From Corticium candelabrum (Eukaryota > Porifera > Homoscleromorpha > Homosclerophorida > Plakinidae), in the NCBI RefSeq assembly GCF_963422355.1, contig NC_085105.1:1205001-1269000 (forward strand): a DNA stretch of 64,000 nt, given 5' to 3'. Under the pieces are notes generated by a model. That model ran no database searches. It was given only the letters and a program-made list of their open reading frames with translations, and was not told the origin of the DNA. Shown here piece by piece: positions 29,020-44,230 of the stretch. Each line of letters opens with the position of its first letter. The first letter of the stretch is position 1. The position numbers and the translations under genes are program-made.

Positions 29020-29410
29020 GCTGTGGCTCAATTTGTTAGAGAGTGCATTTGGAGAAAGGAAACATCTGGGACCTTGAAGGGTTGTAAGTTCATGTCACAG
29101 TGATTGCGAGCTGTGGCATAATTTCCTAGGGCAAGAAACTTACACACAATTGCCTCTCTCGACTCAGGAGTATAAATGAGTACCTGGTCATTGACTGGGG
29201 TGGCAAAGGCCTCCGACTGTGACAAAGTCCATCAGCCACTGGGGTCCGGGTGGGACTTCGGGTGCCCACACCACAGTTGGCATCGCAGTCGGTTCTCTTG
29301 CGAGCACCTGGCTAGGCTCCAGGAGATTGCTTAGCATGGCCCATAGCTCCTACTTAGTGCACAGGAACCCAGCCGGCATTACCGTTTAACGGCAGCTCCT
29401 TATCCATTTG
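29018..29410 (+). mobile_element. tRNA-derived SINE, likely with a conserved core domain
   Basis: The head 'gctgtggctcaatttgttag' matches a pol III A box (TGGCTCAANNNG), and 'gtaagttcatgtcac' lies about 55 bp later like a degenerate B box. It is followed by 'cctagggcaagaaacttaca' and 'cgactcaggagtataaatga', which resemble the central domain shared by several animal SINE families. The remainder to 29410 is G/C-rich, like a LINE-derived or family-specific 3' body. The exact family is not assigned. Confidence 0.5.
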
Positions 29411-29430
29411 TCATTTGTGTGTGCGTGCGC

Positions 29431-29431
<1 letters not shown>

Positions 29432-29520
<89 letters not shown>
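29432..29520. repeat. (GT)n at the left edge of a LINE fragment
   Basis: About 90 bp of GT, directly followed by reverse-transcriptase coding sequence. Confidence 0.95.
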
Positions 29521-29522
<2 letters not shown>

Positions 29523-30840
29523 AATGTGGAAAATCTTGACAAATTGGGCTGCCCACCCAAATTTGTAAATTTAGTGAGACATCTACACGAAGGAATGAAA
29601 GCAGAGGTCATATCTGAAGGTAAAAAATCAGGAAGCTTTGTTGTGCAAACAGGAGTAAAGCAGGGCTGTGTATTAGCACCCACTCTGTTTGCTGTTTGTT
29701 GCTGCAATGCTAAATGAAATGAATGGTTGAGCTGAAAATAGAGGAGTCTCAATTCAATATCGTATGGATGGTGGTTTATTCAATCTTCGCAGATTTATGA
29801 CGAAATCTAAAACTGTAACCACAAAATTAAGAGATCTGCTCTTTGCAAATGACTGTGCTCTGGTAGCACATTCTGCAGATGATATGCAAGAAATTGTAAA
29901 CTCTTTTTTTCAAAAGCAGCTATCAGTTTTGGATTACAAATAAATATCAAGAAAACAGTGCATGTTTCAGCCAATTCCTTGTACAGCAAATGCTGGCAAG
30001 GACATTTTTGTGAATGGTGAAGCACTAAAGAGGGTATCCTCTTTCTCTTACCTTGGCAGTGTTCTTTCAGAGGATTGTAGTGTTCATAAGGACATTGCTG
30101 CACGTCTGCAAGAAGCAAATAGAGCGTATGGCGCACTTCAATCAAGATTATGGAGTCAACAAGGAATAAGAATAAAGACTAAAATCAAAGTTTACAAAGC
30201 AGTTGTTCTTGCAACTCTTCTGTATGGATCACAAACGTGGACGCTATATAGAAGAAATATTCAGGATCTAGAAAAATTTCACCTTTGCTGTCTGCGTCGA
30301 ATAATGAAAATTCATTGGTCGGAAAGAGTGACAAACATAGAGTTCTGCAAAGAGCTGAAATAACAGGAATTGAATACATGTTGACTCAACAGCAACTAAA
30401 GTAGGTAGGTCATGTTGCAAGAATGGATGAGAGACGTTTACCAAAAGAAGTGCTACACGGTCAGTTTTTAGATGCACCAAGAAAAAAGCTGGTGGTCGGA
30501 AGTTGAGGTTCAAAGACACTTTAAGGCACAATCTACAGAATGTTGGTATTGATCACAAAATTGGGAAATGATAGCATGTGACCGTTTAATGTGGAAGAAA
30601 ATATGAGATTAGGTTTAGATTACGAGGAAGGTAGAATTGACAAAATTGAAGAATAGAGACTAATGCGTCACAACTATACACCACAAAACTTGACTACTGG
30701 TACAAAGAACGTTTGTAATATCTGTTATCGCGTACATCGTTCCAGAATTGGACTCTTTGCACACAAACGTGCTCATCAAAGACAAATTGTAAACAACTGC
30801 TGAACGGAAGTCATGAACTCATTGTTGAGTAGCAAAAATG

Positions 30841-30841
<1 letters not shown>
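29521..30841 (+). mobile_element. 5'-truncated LINE, RT to C-terminal domain
   Basis: Plus-strand fragment of a non-LTR retrotransposon. RT pieces: GSFVVQTGVKQGCVLAPTLF, then DLLFANDCALVAHSADDMQ (the FADD active-site box is altered to FAND), then FVNGEALKRVSSFSYLGSVL. After that come LLYGSQTWTLYRRNIQDLEKF with LCCLRRIMKIHW, then WVGHVARMDERRLPKEVLHG-like sequence, and a terminal NICYRVHRSRIGLFAHKRAH box. It is spread over all three frames with several stops, so it is dead. A (GT)n array borders each end. Confidence 0.8.

Positions 30842-30902
<61 letters not shown>
30842..30902. repeat. (GT)n at the right edge of the LINE
   Basis: Uninterrupted GT array just after the last recognisable LINE sequence. 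Confidence 0.95.
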
Positions 30903-30903
<1 letters not shown>

Positions 30904-31272
30904 GCCTTAGGAAAACGTGTTCTTCCTGCTATCAAACCAATGCAATGTCATTCCCAGACTGAATGGTTGACAACTATGGAAGCAACAAGGAATTATTGTA
31001 CGTATACTTTCACAGGTAAGCCAGTTGTCATCTGACACTGTTGCAAACAATGGCTGTCATACAGAAATATATAAACATATTTATTGTATTTGTGAGCTAT
31101 ATGTACATGTAGTACATATGTGTACATATGCTGTTCGTGATATAGTTTCTCAAGAAGTCACCAAACCCTCAATCCCAATCTAACAAAGTAATGTAAATGG
31201 TTTCCATCATTACACTACTTACTTAGGTTGATCTATTATATTAATCAATTTCTAATTCCATCAATAATGCCA
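30903..31272. other. No gene seen
   Basis: Intergenic tail between the LINE and the minus-strand gene at 31273. It likely includes the 3' untranslated part of that gene. Confidence 0.4.
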
Positions 31273-33203
31273 TCAACTATCTTGTGTGTGTACTGAAATG
31301 AAGTCGATGACTGGTTTTAGTGGTACTGCAAGTGGGAACGGCAATCTAGTTACTTTTGTCCGAACGCTCTCTGTCAATTTCAGTAGCCACTGTTTCAGGT
31401 GTGAAGGCAGCTGAGGTGGTGCAGTACTTCCCTCTTGCACCGCACATGCGGACTTGATCGCTTTGAAGTTCTGCTCAATCGCTGTCTTCTCTTGAGCTAA
31501 TACTTGCCCAGCTTGGTTCACACATTGCTGTAATTAAATGAGGCAAATCACAGATCATGCTACATAACGTCGTACGCAGCACAGGCATGCTTTATGAAGG
31601 TATCAGACTCTGTATATTGAGATATGTTCCTTGTGGACATGCTATCTACAGATATTTTAATTCCTTCTAAGTATCTTCATATATGGACTTACAAACAGGA
31701 GGGCTGTCTGATGTGCTATGTACTTGTGATTTGAGAGATGGAGAATGTCATGGTCTAGTTGGTTACACATTACCACCAGATCGTGCAGCATCGCCACTTG
31801 AGGAAAATATGCTAAACATGTGGAAATCAACATGGTTTACAAAGCAGGACAGAAACAATATCTCAATGCAGAGACTATGACTTGCCATCTGTCAATGCCG
31901 TGATCCCTTCCATTTCATCGTCGTCGTTTTGTTCGTTGCGGTCAAATGCGTCAACCACTGCAGATCCTCGTGGATATAACTCTGCAAGGCCTGTATACTC
32001 CAAGTAACCCTACACATGACAACATGTCATTCATTCTGTGATCTCCTGTACAGGGAGTGAGAGAGAGAGAGAGAGGCTATACATAGGCATCCGTTTCTGG
32101 CACTGGTAGTTGCCTTAGAAAGTCCTTCATTCGTTCCAGTATTGCGTTTACTGCAATACACAAACAAGTCATCGTGCTTGATTGAAAATTCTGGGAACTC
32201 GTAGTTTCACCTGCCGAATCTCTGCTTGTTTGATGCATTCTCGCGCTTGCAGAGATTTCAGTCTTTGCCTACATGTATGAGTATAATGTAAGTCCATTGA
32301 TTCAATCAACAAATACATGAAATTCACAACACAGAGACTTCCTACTAGGTTGGACAGTCTGCAAGAATATACTGTAAACCAGAAAATTCGTCGGAAAAAA
32401 TTGTCTGGTCCAATTCCAAGAAACGTTCTGCTTCCACAGAAAGTTTGGTGGGTTGACAAAGAGAAGTCGTCCATCGAACAAAAGTACTGGACATACACGT
32501 GTAGGGAAAACAATCGCTTTGAGGGGGTTTCAACTTTATATATGCAGGCTATGTCAATGCTGGTTTCATTTTCACTACTACAGCATGCTTCCTTAGATTG
32601 TAAATTCGTCTGCTTGATAAGGATCGAAGTGAGTCTGAACATGGTTACTACAAAAAGCCTGCTTTGCCGTTGTTTGCTGTATTTCCGATACTCAGTTCCT
32701 CCTTGCCCGACATCGATACTATCACACATACTCGGTCAGACATACATACTCTTAGATATAAGTTCCTCACATATTAACTTTCAGTGGCATTTTAATTTAA
32801 TTAACTCTTCAAAATCATCACCAAAATTAAGTGCCACCAAATTTTCTGGTTTTGAATACAGTACACTTACAGTGTCTAGCTAGACATAAATAATATTTTC
32901 AATTAGTGTGTCATAAGACATACCCGTTGGCGTTCTTTCGACCTTAGTATACCTTCCAGTTGCGCACACTGCGCCATGACAGCAGTCGCTATCTCTCCAG
33001 GCGTCCTCTGCACACTCCAGAGCGGTTCACTCAATCGGACAACAACTAGACGCCGCAAACGTAGAAGATAAGTCGCAATAGCGATACGAGTTAGTCAATT
33101 TATGCGCTTATTTTATCTTACTCTGAAAGGACGGGTCACAAGTGTCTGGCGTACGAAGAGCTGGAGGAGCGAGAGGAACAGTCTTGACAGACATTGCAAG
33201 CAT
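31273..33203 (-). CDS. Unrecognised 261-residue protein, seven exons
   Basis: Model built from splice signals with every phase consistent: 33203-33122, 33045-32924, 32268-32211, 32150-32083, 32009-31886, 31645-31569, 31527-31273. It starts MLAMSVKTVPLAPPALRTPD. Later parts read TPGEIATAVMAQCAQLEGIL, VNAILERMKDFLRQLPVPET, GYLEYTGLAELYPRGSAVVD and QAGQVLAQEKTAIEQNFKAI, ending in FISVHTQDS. The protein is mostly helical with no membrane segment or signal peptide. The fifth exon uses a GC donor (gcaagt), otherwise GT-AG. Exons 3 and 6 are the least certain. An internal Met at 33194 could also serve as start. Family not recognised. It lies tail-to-tail with IQCG and the LINE, and its 5' end is 150 bp from the next gene's stop. 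Confidence 0.6.
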
Positions 33204-33351
33204 TAAGTTCCCGTATAAGTAGACACGCCCCCTTGGGTTAATTAAATATTTAAATATGTTACAATTGTATGTGTCTTGTATACAAGTATTGAATCTAGTT
33301 TGTCATAAACATCAGTCGCAACAATCACATATTGTGGTAACTACATTGTCT

Positions 33352-34465
33352 TCAGTTTTCATCATCTGATCGGCTGTCTTGTAGCCTCTGCATGACTGCT
33401 AGTGTCTCCCTTTGGTGTTTATACAAGAATGGCTTGGAGATGAGAAAAGCTGCAGCTCCCAACAGGAGCATGCTACCCCTGACCAATACAAATTTAAATA
33501 CGAGCACAGTGGTATACATATGATTTAGTTAATATATAAATATTAGACTAGATTAGAAGTCTACGTAGGTGGGCTATATTTATTAATAAATAAAGCTAAA
33601 TGAATAAATTATATTACTATGATGTGCGATACCACCATCCCCACTGCCAGGAGGATCAAAGCCAATCGTCCAGACATCTGTCTCAGAAATAGGAAGACAA
33701 ACACTTGTCTTCTTATTGATATCAGCTGTCCTGCTGATGGCAACATTAGCAAGAAACATGCTGAGAAGTTGGCAAAGTACAGCGACTTGCGAGTGGAGAT
33801 AAGCCGCATGTGGCATTGTCGAACACTGGTGGTTCCGGTGGTCTTGGGAGCTTTGGGCACAGTGCACGCAGGTATTGCACGGTGGCTGGACATTATTCCA
33901 GGTCATCACAACCTGCAGCACTTACAGAAAACAGTGCTTCTGGGATCTACTCGGATCCTTCGTAAAGTCATGTCTTCTTTCTAGACAGCCGTGATGGTCT
34001 AAGTACTTCTGAAGCAGGGTTTGCTTCTGGTACTTGTAATAGACTTTACAAACCAGACTGATCTGGTTGAGCACGACAATATTTATATTATACTATAATA
34101 TAATATAATTATAAAAATTATATTATAAATATTATACACTAAGAAATAAATCTTATATTCTAGAAAATCCAATCACTGCCGTCAAATAGACACTAGGCAA
34201 GTACAGAAACAAACAAGTAGACAGACTGACAGACAAATGGACAGACAGACAAGTAGACAGACAGACAGACAAGTAGGCAGACATGTACATGTAGTGACAG
34301 ATCTAGATGGATGGGCGGACAGACGGACGGACGGATAAATTAACTGATGGACAAAAAACAAACAACCATTAAATAGTCACACCAGATGCATGCAAAGCGT
34401 CGAACTTTCAGCACCCGATGACGAGTCGCCTCGTCCAGCTCTGCAAGCGCAGCCTTCGAAAACAT
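33352..34465 (-). CDS. Small single-pass membrane protein, 69 residues
   Basis: Two exons, 34465-34383 and 33478-33352, joined in phase 2 at a Trp codon. It starts MFSKAALAELDEATRHRVLK, then a basic patch RRFACIW and a hydrophobic segment GSMLLLGAAAFLISKPFLY (about residues 29-47), ending with a charged helix QRETLAVMQRLQDSRSDDEN. This layout (short amphipathic N-terminus, one membrane helix, charged tail) is common in small mitochondrial assembly proteins, but no family was recognised. It is head-to-head with UBXN7: the two start codons are only 35 bp apart and share a TGACGTCA. A LINE fragment sits in its intron. Confidence 0.6.
33605..33990 (+). mobile_element. LINE 3' fragment
   Basis: A plus-strand open stretch reading TARRIKANRPDICLRNRKTN, LLIDISCPADGNISKKHAEK, SRMWHCRTLVVPVVLGALG and QKTVLLGSTRILRKVMSSF. 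This matches the conserved C-terminal end found in many animal non-LTR retrotransposon polyproteins (NRPD..LLID..P...N...KEAEKL..Y.DL). 5'-truncated. An AT-rich tail follows at about 34080-34135. Confidence 0.65.
34204..34336. repeat. Degenerate (GACA)n tetranucleotide array
   Basis: Imperfect gacagaca units with aagtaga and gatgg variants. Confidence 0.85.
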
Positions 34466-34470
34466 CACTG

Positions 34471-34478
34471 TGACGTCA
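34471..34478. promoter_or_regulatory. CRE palindrome in a bidirectional promoter
   Basis: A perfect TGACGTCA lies between the start codons at 34465 (minus) and 34501 (plus). The palindrome can serve both directions. Function is inferred. Confidence 0.55.
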
Positions 34479-34500
34479 TCGATATCATTCCATCTCCCGG

Positions 34501-38933
<4,433 letters not shown>

Positions 38934-39791
38934 TTCACAAGCAGTTATACAGTATGGTATGCTTGGACTACATGTCAGTCTGCTGGTTGTATAAAACATG
39001 TTTGTTAATAAGACTTAATTAAATATGCCTGTTGCCATTTTTGTTGATATTGTGAATTTCAGTGTTGGCATCAGCTAGCTAGATGTAAATATGTATTGCT
39101 GAACAAAAACTGCAACAGTGTAACTTATTTAATTAAACATGTTTGACCATGACCTTTGGGCTCACTGATGTGTTGCTCACACTAGACAATGTCACTCCAA
39201 CCAGAATCTAGACATTTGTGTAACGAGTAGTTAGGGACAACAATTCACACAAGAATGGAAACTTGGAAAATTAATTGACTTAAGTACATTCAACTAGAGT
39301 GGATGGCAGAGGGGTGAGTCCACTAGCTCTGGTGAACTGCTTTCTCTCCACCCGTCACGTGCCGTCTGATGTGTACAGTACAATGCCAGCGTGTACATGT
39401 GTACTGAATCAAAAACCCATATTGATTTTAAGTATTCATTTCTGCCATTTTACAAGTGTTCTTTGTTGAGAAGTGTTGAAGGCAATTCCATAATAATGTC
39501 CAATGAGATGACACTAAAATTGTGGATTCCTGTCTCAGTATGGATGCTCTAAATTTATTGGTGTTGAGTTGTGCTATCTATCGCTGTCACTCATTAGTAA
39601 TGGTGAGAGCTAGTCACAACTAATTATTAATTAATTAATTAATTAATGGTTTATTGAAGGCAAGGCTACTATTTTAGCGAGGCACTAATAGGATGTAATT
39701 CTGTTCTCATAAAACCATTATCTCTTATTACACTCAAAGTAACAATACCAAAGTCAACTAACAAACTGTCAAGACAGTCATCCCAGTCTTC
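38934..39791. other. 3' flanks of UBXN7 and TPT1
   Basis: Convergent intergenic segment with 'ttaattaatta' repeats. No gene seen. The non-coding remainder of the TPT1 last exon begins at 39791 and runs leftward. Confidence 0.4.
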
Positions 39792-41257
39792 TCACTGAAA
39801 CAAGCAAACATTCTTGTAACTACACATTTGACCACCGCGAATACGACATGTGACTTACAAATTTCTCTTCCACAACTGCATCCTTGAAAACAATGAGGAA
39901 TGGTGTTCTTCCATCTTCACGGTAGTCAAGGAGTACAACTAACCCTTCAGGATCCATCGACTCACCAGTGAAGAACTCATATTCCTTAAATCTTCCCATG
40001 ATCTTCTTTATAACTTCGGGCATTTTACTCTTAACGCAAGCTGCTCTCTCTGGGTCAAGTTTCTCTACTAGCTTCTTCATGAAAGCTAAAGAATAAAATC
40101 TATCGTTCGAGTCAAGATTCAAATCACAGTTAAACATTTTAGTTTCATATGGTATAGCGGTTACAACTGACAGACAGAAATGAATGGAGTCACTGATATG
40201 CTGGCCTTGACGTCTTCCCATGTCTATGGTATTGAATAGCAGTGAACGAATAGAAAGCTGAAGTTTTCACAAATATTACTTTGGTTGTAACTGCTTATCA
40301 AATTGCAACATTTCCCCGGCACAGGTTACTTCAACAAACATTTAATTAATTGTGCTTTGTACATCCTAGTATCTTGGTCTGATGACAATGCAAGTTGGAC
40401 TTTACCTCAAATCTACTGTTTGTAACAGACAATTTGATTTTATCCAGTAGCTCCAGTATGAGAACAATGTTCAACATGTATGTGACTTTATATGAAATCA
40501 GCCAGAGTACAAAAAAGATCCGACAGGACACAACAAATGACGAATATGGTAAGCTGAGGGATAGGCATTACCACTCATTCCAAACACAATTCTTAGGACT
40601 TTAATTAATAGACCACCCAACTGTGTGTGGCAGTATCTTGTAGTGAGCACATCAGCTATCTGCTGATTTCCTCAATCTTTCTACAATGATTAGAATCTAA
40701 TGAAGGTCAGAGGCAGAAGATGCTATTAAAGTGATACCTCGTGCAACAAGTACACTAATTGGCTGAATTTACTAAAAGAATGCTGAATGCATGTCAAAAC
40801 TCTCTACTAGCTAGCCAGGAATGTCACACGTCGTGTAATATCCTACAGTAACTTACGCTCGCTAAAACTTACCTTTGATGTGCGTTTGGTAATCTTTCTT
40901 ACTAAAAGAAGTCTCCTTTAGCCGATGAGCAAGAACAATGTTGACCCCTGACACACTGCTGGCTGCCGACGCCTCGACTTCTTCTTCTGCCGACGGATTC
41001 GCTCCAATCGCAGCGTCATCCACATTACTAGTTTCTGTGGTAAGCTACAATTCAAACCGAATTTATGACAAGGATGGCACCGTCTACACACGTATGAGAA
41101 TACCTTGCCTTCCACCTCGTAGTACAGATCGTCCACGACTTTCTGTTTGTACGAATCGCTGAAGATTTCGTCCCCTAGATGTTTTCATACACACAGAAAA
41201 CAGAAGAGCGACATGTAGCAACGTCTCACCCGTAAGTCGATCCTTGTAGATGATCAT
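39792..41257 (-). CDS. TPT1: Translationally controlled tumour protein
   Basis: Five exons, phases consistent, 166 residues: 41257-41230 (MIIYKDRLTG), 41174-41104, 41044-40873, 40085-39859 and a last exon whose first codon is the stop (39794-39792). Signatures: DEIFSDSYKQKVVDDLYYEV, IGANPSAEEE (TCTP-1 region), GVNIVLAHRLKETSFSKKDY, FKEYEFFTGESMDPEG and LVVLLDYREDG (TCTP-2 region). The usual length is 168-172. Family role: abundant cytosolic growth and survival protein of the Mss4-like fold, calcium-binding and translationally controlled. The open frame continuing upstream of 40085 to 40221 is intron. It is head-to-head with WDR53. Confidence 0.95.
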
Positions 41258-41359
41258 GACGGCGAGATTAGAACGGATAACGTCGTGACTCCGAGTAATG
41301 GAGCGAGCGTGGGCAAAGGTCAATGACGTCATGAATTTCAATATCCCGTATCAGCCAAC
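41258..41359. promoter_or_regulatory. Shared TPT1/WDR53 promoter with CRE
   Basis: Only 102 bp separate the two start codons. A perfect TGACGTCA is at 41324-41331 and a CCCGTAT at 41345-41351. There is no TATA box on either strand. Expression of both genes from this interval is inferred. Confidence 0.6.
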
Positions 41360-42481
41360 ATGGCTCATGGTGGATTAGCGAATCTCTCGAGTGTCTGGAA
41401 GAGTCACGTCGATTCTGTGAATAGTATTGGGGTAAGCAGTTGCGGAGTAGTAGCTTCATGTGGGGATGACGGTGTTTTTGTGTGGAGCGATTGTGGAATT
41501 CATCAGCAAACATTCAGACATCAACCCGAGCCGTACACGGCCGTCTGCTTTTCTCAAAGCGATCCCAACCTTTTGTTAAGTTCGTGTAATAAAACGGTGT
41601 CGTTACATGACGTTCGCGAATCCGGTAGTCTCGTTATAGAGTGGAGTGAGAATGAAGATGAAATCAATGATGTTGCAGTGTCGCCTTCTGGACAACATGT
41701 AGCGTCATGTGACGACTCTGGAGAGATAAAGATCTATGATATACGACAAAAACGTCTCTACAGGACGTTGCATCGCTGTCATACAAACATTTGTTCATCT
41801 GCTTCTTTTCATCCTCAAAGAGATCACCATGTGGTATCTGGTGGTCTCGATTCTTGCCTTGTTGTATGGGACGTTCCCAGAGCAAAGGCTTTAGATCGCT
41901 TAACTCTTATGAATTCATCCAATAAAGGGCAATTTGTGAATCCACCTCTGGTTCACTCGGTTGCTTTCAATCAGTCGGGAGATACTATTGCTTCAGCATT
42001 AGGAAATGGCGTAGTCACTTTGCATTATTGGCAGGGAAAACAAGGATTGAGTCATCTGTATGATTTAGCAGCTCATACGCATTCTGTAAGTCAAGTTGTT
42101 TCGCTCCCTTTTACAGAGAGAGGACATCTGTATGTGTCTGGTGGCAATGATGGTAAGATATGTATTTGGGATGTAACCGGCATTATTTTATTGGCGCGGC
42201 AAAGCACCAGGAATTACTTGACTTTAAGGACATCGCCTGCTAAACAAGCAGGAAAAAAGAAGAAGAAGAAGAAAGTGAAGGAACAAGATCAACCAAAAAC
42301 TAATGGGAAAGGCATTGCAGTGGCAGATGGATCTGATTGTGAAGGAACAGCCGACTATCTAGTGCAGACAATCGATCACGGATCAAAAATTAATTGGTTG
42401 GCATCAGGGACTGTTGCTGGCGCAAACGTTTTACTAGTCGCTGACCAGACTGCAGATATTTCTGTATATCAGTTTGCTTAG
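41360..42481 (+). CDS. WDR53: WD repeat-containing protein 53
   Basis: A single uninterrupted ORF of 373 residues starting MAHGGLANLSSVWKSHVDSV. About six to seven WD40 blades can be followed by their ends: VASCGDDGVFVWSD, LLSSCNKTVSLHDVRE, VASCDDSGEIKIYDIRQ, VVSGGLDSCLVVWDV, YVSGGNDGKICIWDV and the final VLLVADQTADISVYQF. Diagnostic shared stretches with vertebrate WDR53 are NEDEINDVAVSP, HTNICSSASFHPQ, SGGNDGKI and a Lys-rich insert (KKKKKKKVKEQDQ) before the last blade. Family knowledge: a beta-propeller reported as a DCAF-type candidate partner of DDB1-CUL4. Intronless in its coding part here. The first ATG after the shared promoter is used as start. Confidence 0.93.
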   Translation: MAHGGLANLSSVWKSHVDSVNSIGVSSCGVVASCGDDGVFVWSDCGIHQQTFRHQPEPYTAVCFSQSDPNLLLSSCNKTVSLHDVRESGSLVIEWSENEDEINDVAVSPSGQHVASCDDSGEIKIYDIRQKRLYRTLHRCHTNICSSASFHPQRDHHVVSGGLDSCLVVWDVPRAKALDRLTLMNSSNKGQFVNPPLVHSVAFNQSGDTIASALGNGVVTLHYWQGKQGLSHLYDLAAHTHSVSQVVSLPFTERGHLYVSGGNDGKICIWDVTGIILLARQSTRNYLTLRTSPAKQAGKKKKKKKVKEQDQPKTNGKGIAVADGSDCEGTADYLVQTIDHGSKINWLASGTVAGANVLLVADQTADISVYQFA

Positions 42482-42774
42482 GGAGCCTCTGTGTATAGTC
42501 CTGTAGGTACAAGACTTAATATTTTTCAATCACATGGTATACGTGCCACACATGATAAAGTTGCATGCAAGTGCACATGACCCGTGAACATAAATTTGGT
42601 TATGCATGTGTCACACACAAAATATCCCAGGGTTACTACACTAACAGATAAATTCATACGGTAAGCCTATGAATTTTTTGACATGGGGCCTAAAATGACA
42701 AGCAGTCAGGTCACTGTTGTGACACTGAATGATTGACGTTTCCTAAAATTACCTAATAACATGTGTTTGAATAT

Positions 42775-42827
42775 CCCGTATGTACACAGTTTTGATATAT
42801 CCCGTATAAATAAGAAAACCCCGTATA
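42775..42827 (+). promoter_or_regulatory. Triple CCCGTAT(A) motif before RBMX2
   Basis: CCCGTAT at 42775, CCCGTATA at 42801 and again at 42820, the last 8 bp before the RBMX2 ATG. The same octamer occurs 9 bp before the WDR53 ATG (heptamer) and inverted just upstream of the 33203 start. Confidence 0.4.
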
Positions 42828-42834
42828 AAGGAGA

Positions 42835-43175
42835 ATGAAGTAAGTGTGAATTGACGTTTCTAATCTTCGTGAAGTTTGAATTTGCATACTGAGTCTAAAA
42901 TTGGTGTGTTTAGTCCTTTGACAAAAATTAGAGCGATTGAAAAGCTCAAGAAATCTGAGATAGAGGCTGGAATTGAGGACTCTGCAGGGTCATGGCACAA
43001 CGACTACAAAGACAGTGCATATATCTTTGTTGGTTGGTCTCTTGTCTTACAGCAACTGCAATTGGTCGTGTTCAATGTTGTTTTATTGTCTGGTATGTAG
43101 GAGGCCTCGACTATGAGTTGACAGAAGGTGATTTATTAGCCGTGTTTTCACAGTAAGAATTGCTCTGTGTGTGTG

Positions 43176-43206
<31 letters not shown>

Positions 43207-43207
43207 A

Positions 43208-43289
<82 letters not shown>

Positions 43290-44230
43290 GTATTGTATTA
43301 TCAGCAGGGCACACTTTTGTTAATTCATTATCACAAATTACTTAGTTATTTAAAAATTAACCTAATTTGTTTGCCTACAGATATGGAGAGATTGTAAGTA
43401 CCAATTTGGTTCGTGACAAAGCAACAGGCAAATCAAAGGGCTTCTGCTTTCTGGCATATGAAGATCAACGCAGCACTATTCTAGCTGTTGATAACTTCAA
43501 TGGCATACAGGTATGCAAACTCTTTCTTTTAATGTAGATGACGTAATGTATGGTATCAAGTAAAGCAAAACAGTTGTTATTTTGAAATAGTTTAGTTGTT
43601 TATAGCTGAGGTTAGCTGTTAAAATGAATTTAGTTGTGTGGTCGAACCATCAGAGTTGATCATGTCGCAGACTACAAGGCACCCAAACTGAAAGAGGGTG
43701 AGGAACGGAAGGATGAAGACTGTGCACCTCAAATTCCATCACCAAAACATCAACCAGCCAAAATTCCCACTGATCAAGGACATGAAGATGAAGATCGTAG
43801 GGCTAGAAAGAAAGCAAAGAAGGCCAAGAAGATGAAGAAGGAAGAGAAAGCAAGGAGCAAACTTGGACTAAAGACTGAAACAAACAGACGTTCAATAGGA
43901 ATAAAAGGTAGTAGTATTGATAGGAGTGAGAGAGGAAGGTTACTGGAACAAAGGTATAGCATGGGTGAGACTTCAGGCAGTTATGGAAAAGGCAGTAAAC
44001 CAGCAAAGAAACAAGACAATGAGAACCCATCACGGAGAGATGAGAGATTTCAAAATAGAGAACAGGGAAGAACAGACAATGGAAAAGACAGAGGGCGACC
44101 CTTGGATCGAGAGGGAATGTCCACTTCGGAAAGATATCGTGAAAGAAGATTAGATGAAACAAACAGAATGGGTCGTGATAGACACAGAAGCAGGTCAAGG
44201 TCAAGAGAAAGGGTGAGTAGAAACAGATGA
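42835..44230 (+). CDS. RBMX2: RNA-binding motif protein, X-linked 2 (Ist3/Snu17 type)
   Basis: Five exons, phases consistent, 300 residues: 42835-42839 (only ATGAA), 42914-43032, 43101-43152, 43381-43510, 43634-44230. The join gives [20 protein letters not shown], matching the human N-terminus MNPLTK. It is followed by an [43 protein letters not shown] (RNP1 part [11 protein letters not shown]), and [20 protein letters not shown]. Then come [11 protein letters not shown] and a long basic Ser/Arg/Lys tail ending [10 protein letters not shown]. Family role: RES-complex/spliceosomal B-complex protein. A donor-like gtgagt lies within the last codons (about 44211), so a further exon with an alternative C-terminus is possible. 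Intron 3 holds a (GT)n array. Confidence 0.92.
43168..43286. repeat. (GT)n with GCGT units, RBMX2 intron 3
   Basis: A gtgc-type tetranucleotide run then pure GT, starting 15 bp after the exon 3 donor. Confidence 0.95.

Noticed and set aside
32169-32883. ORFs of 186 (minus) and 188 (plus) codons
   Set aside because: They overlap each other antisense inside an intron of the 31273-33203 gene, have no family features and show no splice support.
40138-40221. In-frame N-terminal extension of the TPT1 fourth exon
   Set aside because: The family match begins at AFMKKL, directly after a good acceptor at 40086. The extension is intron.
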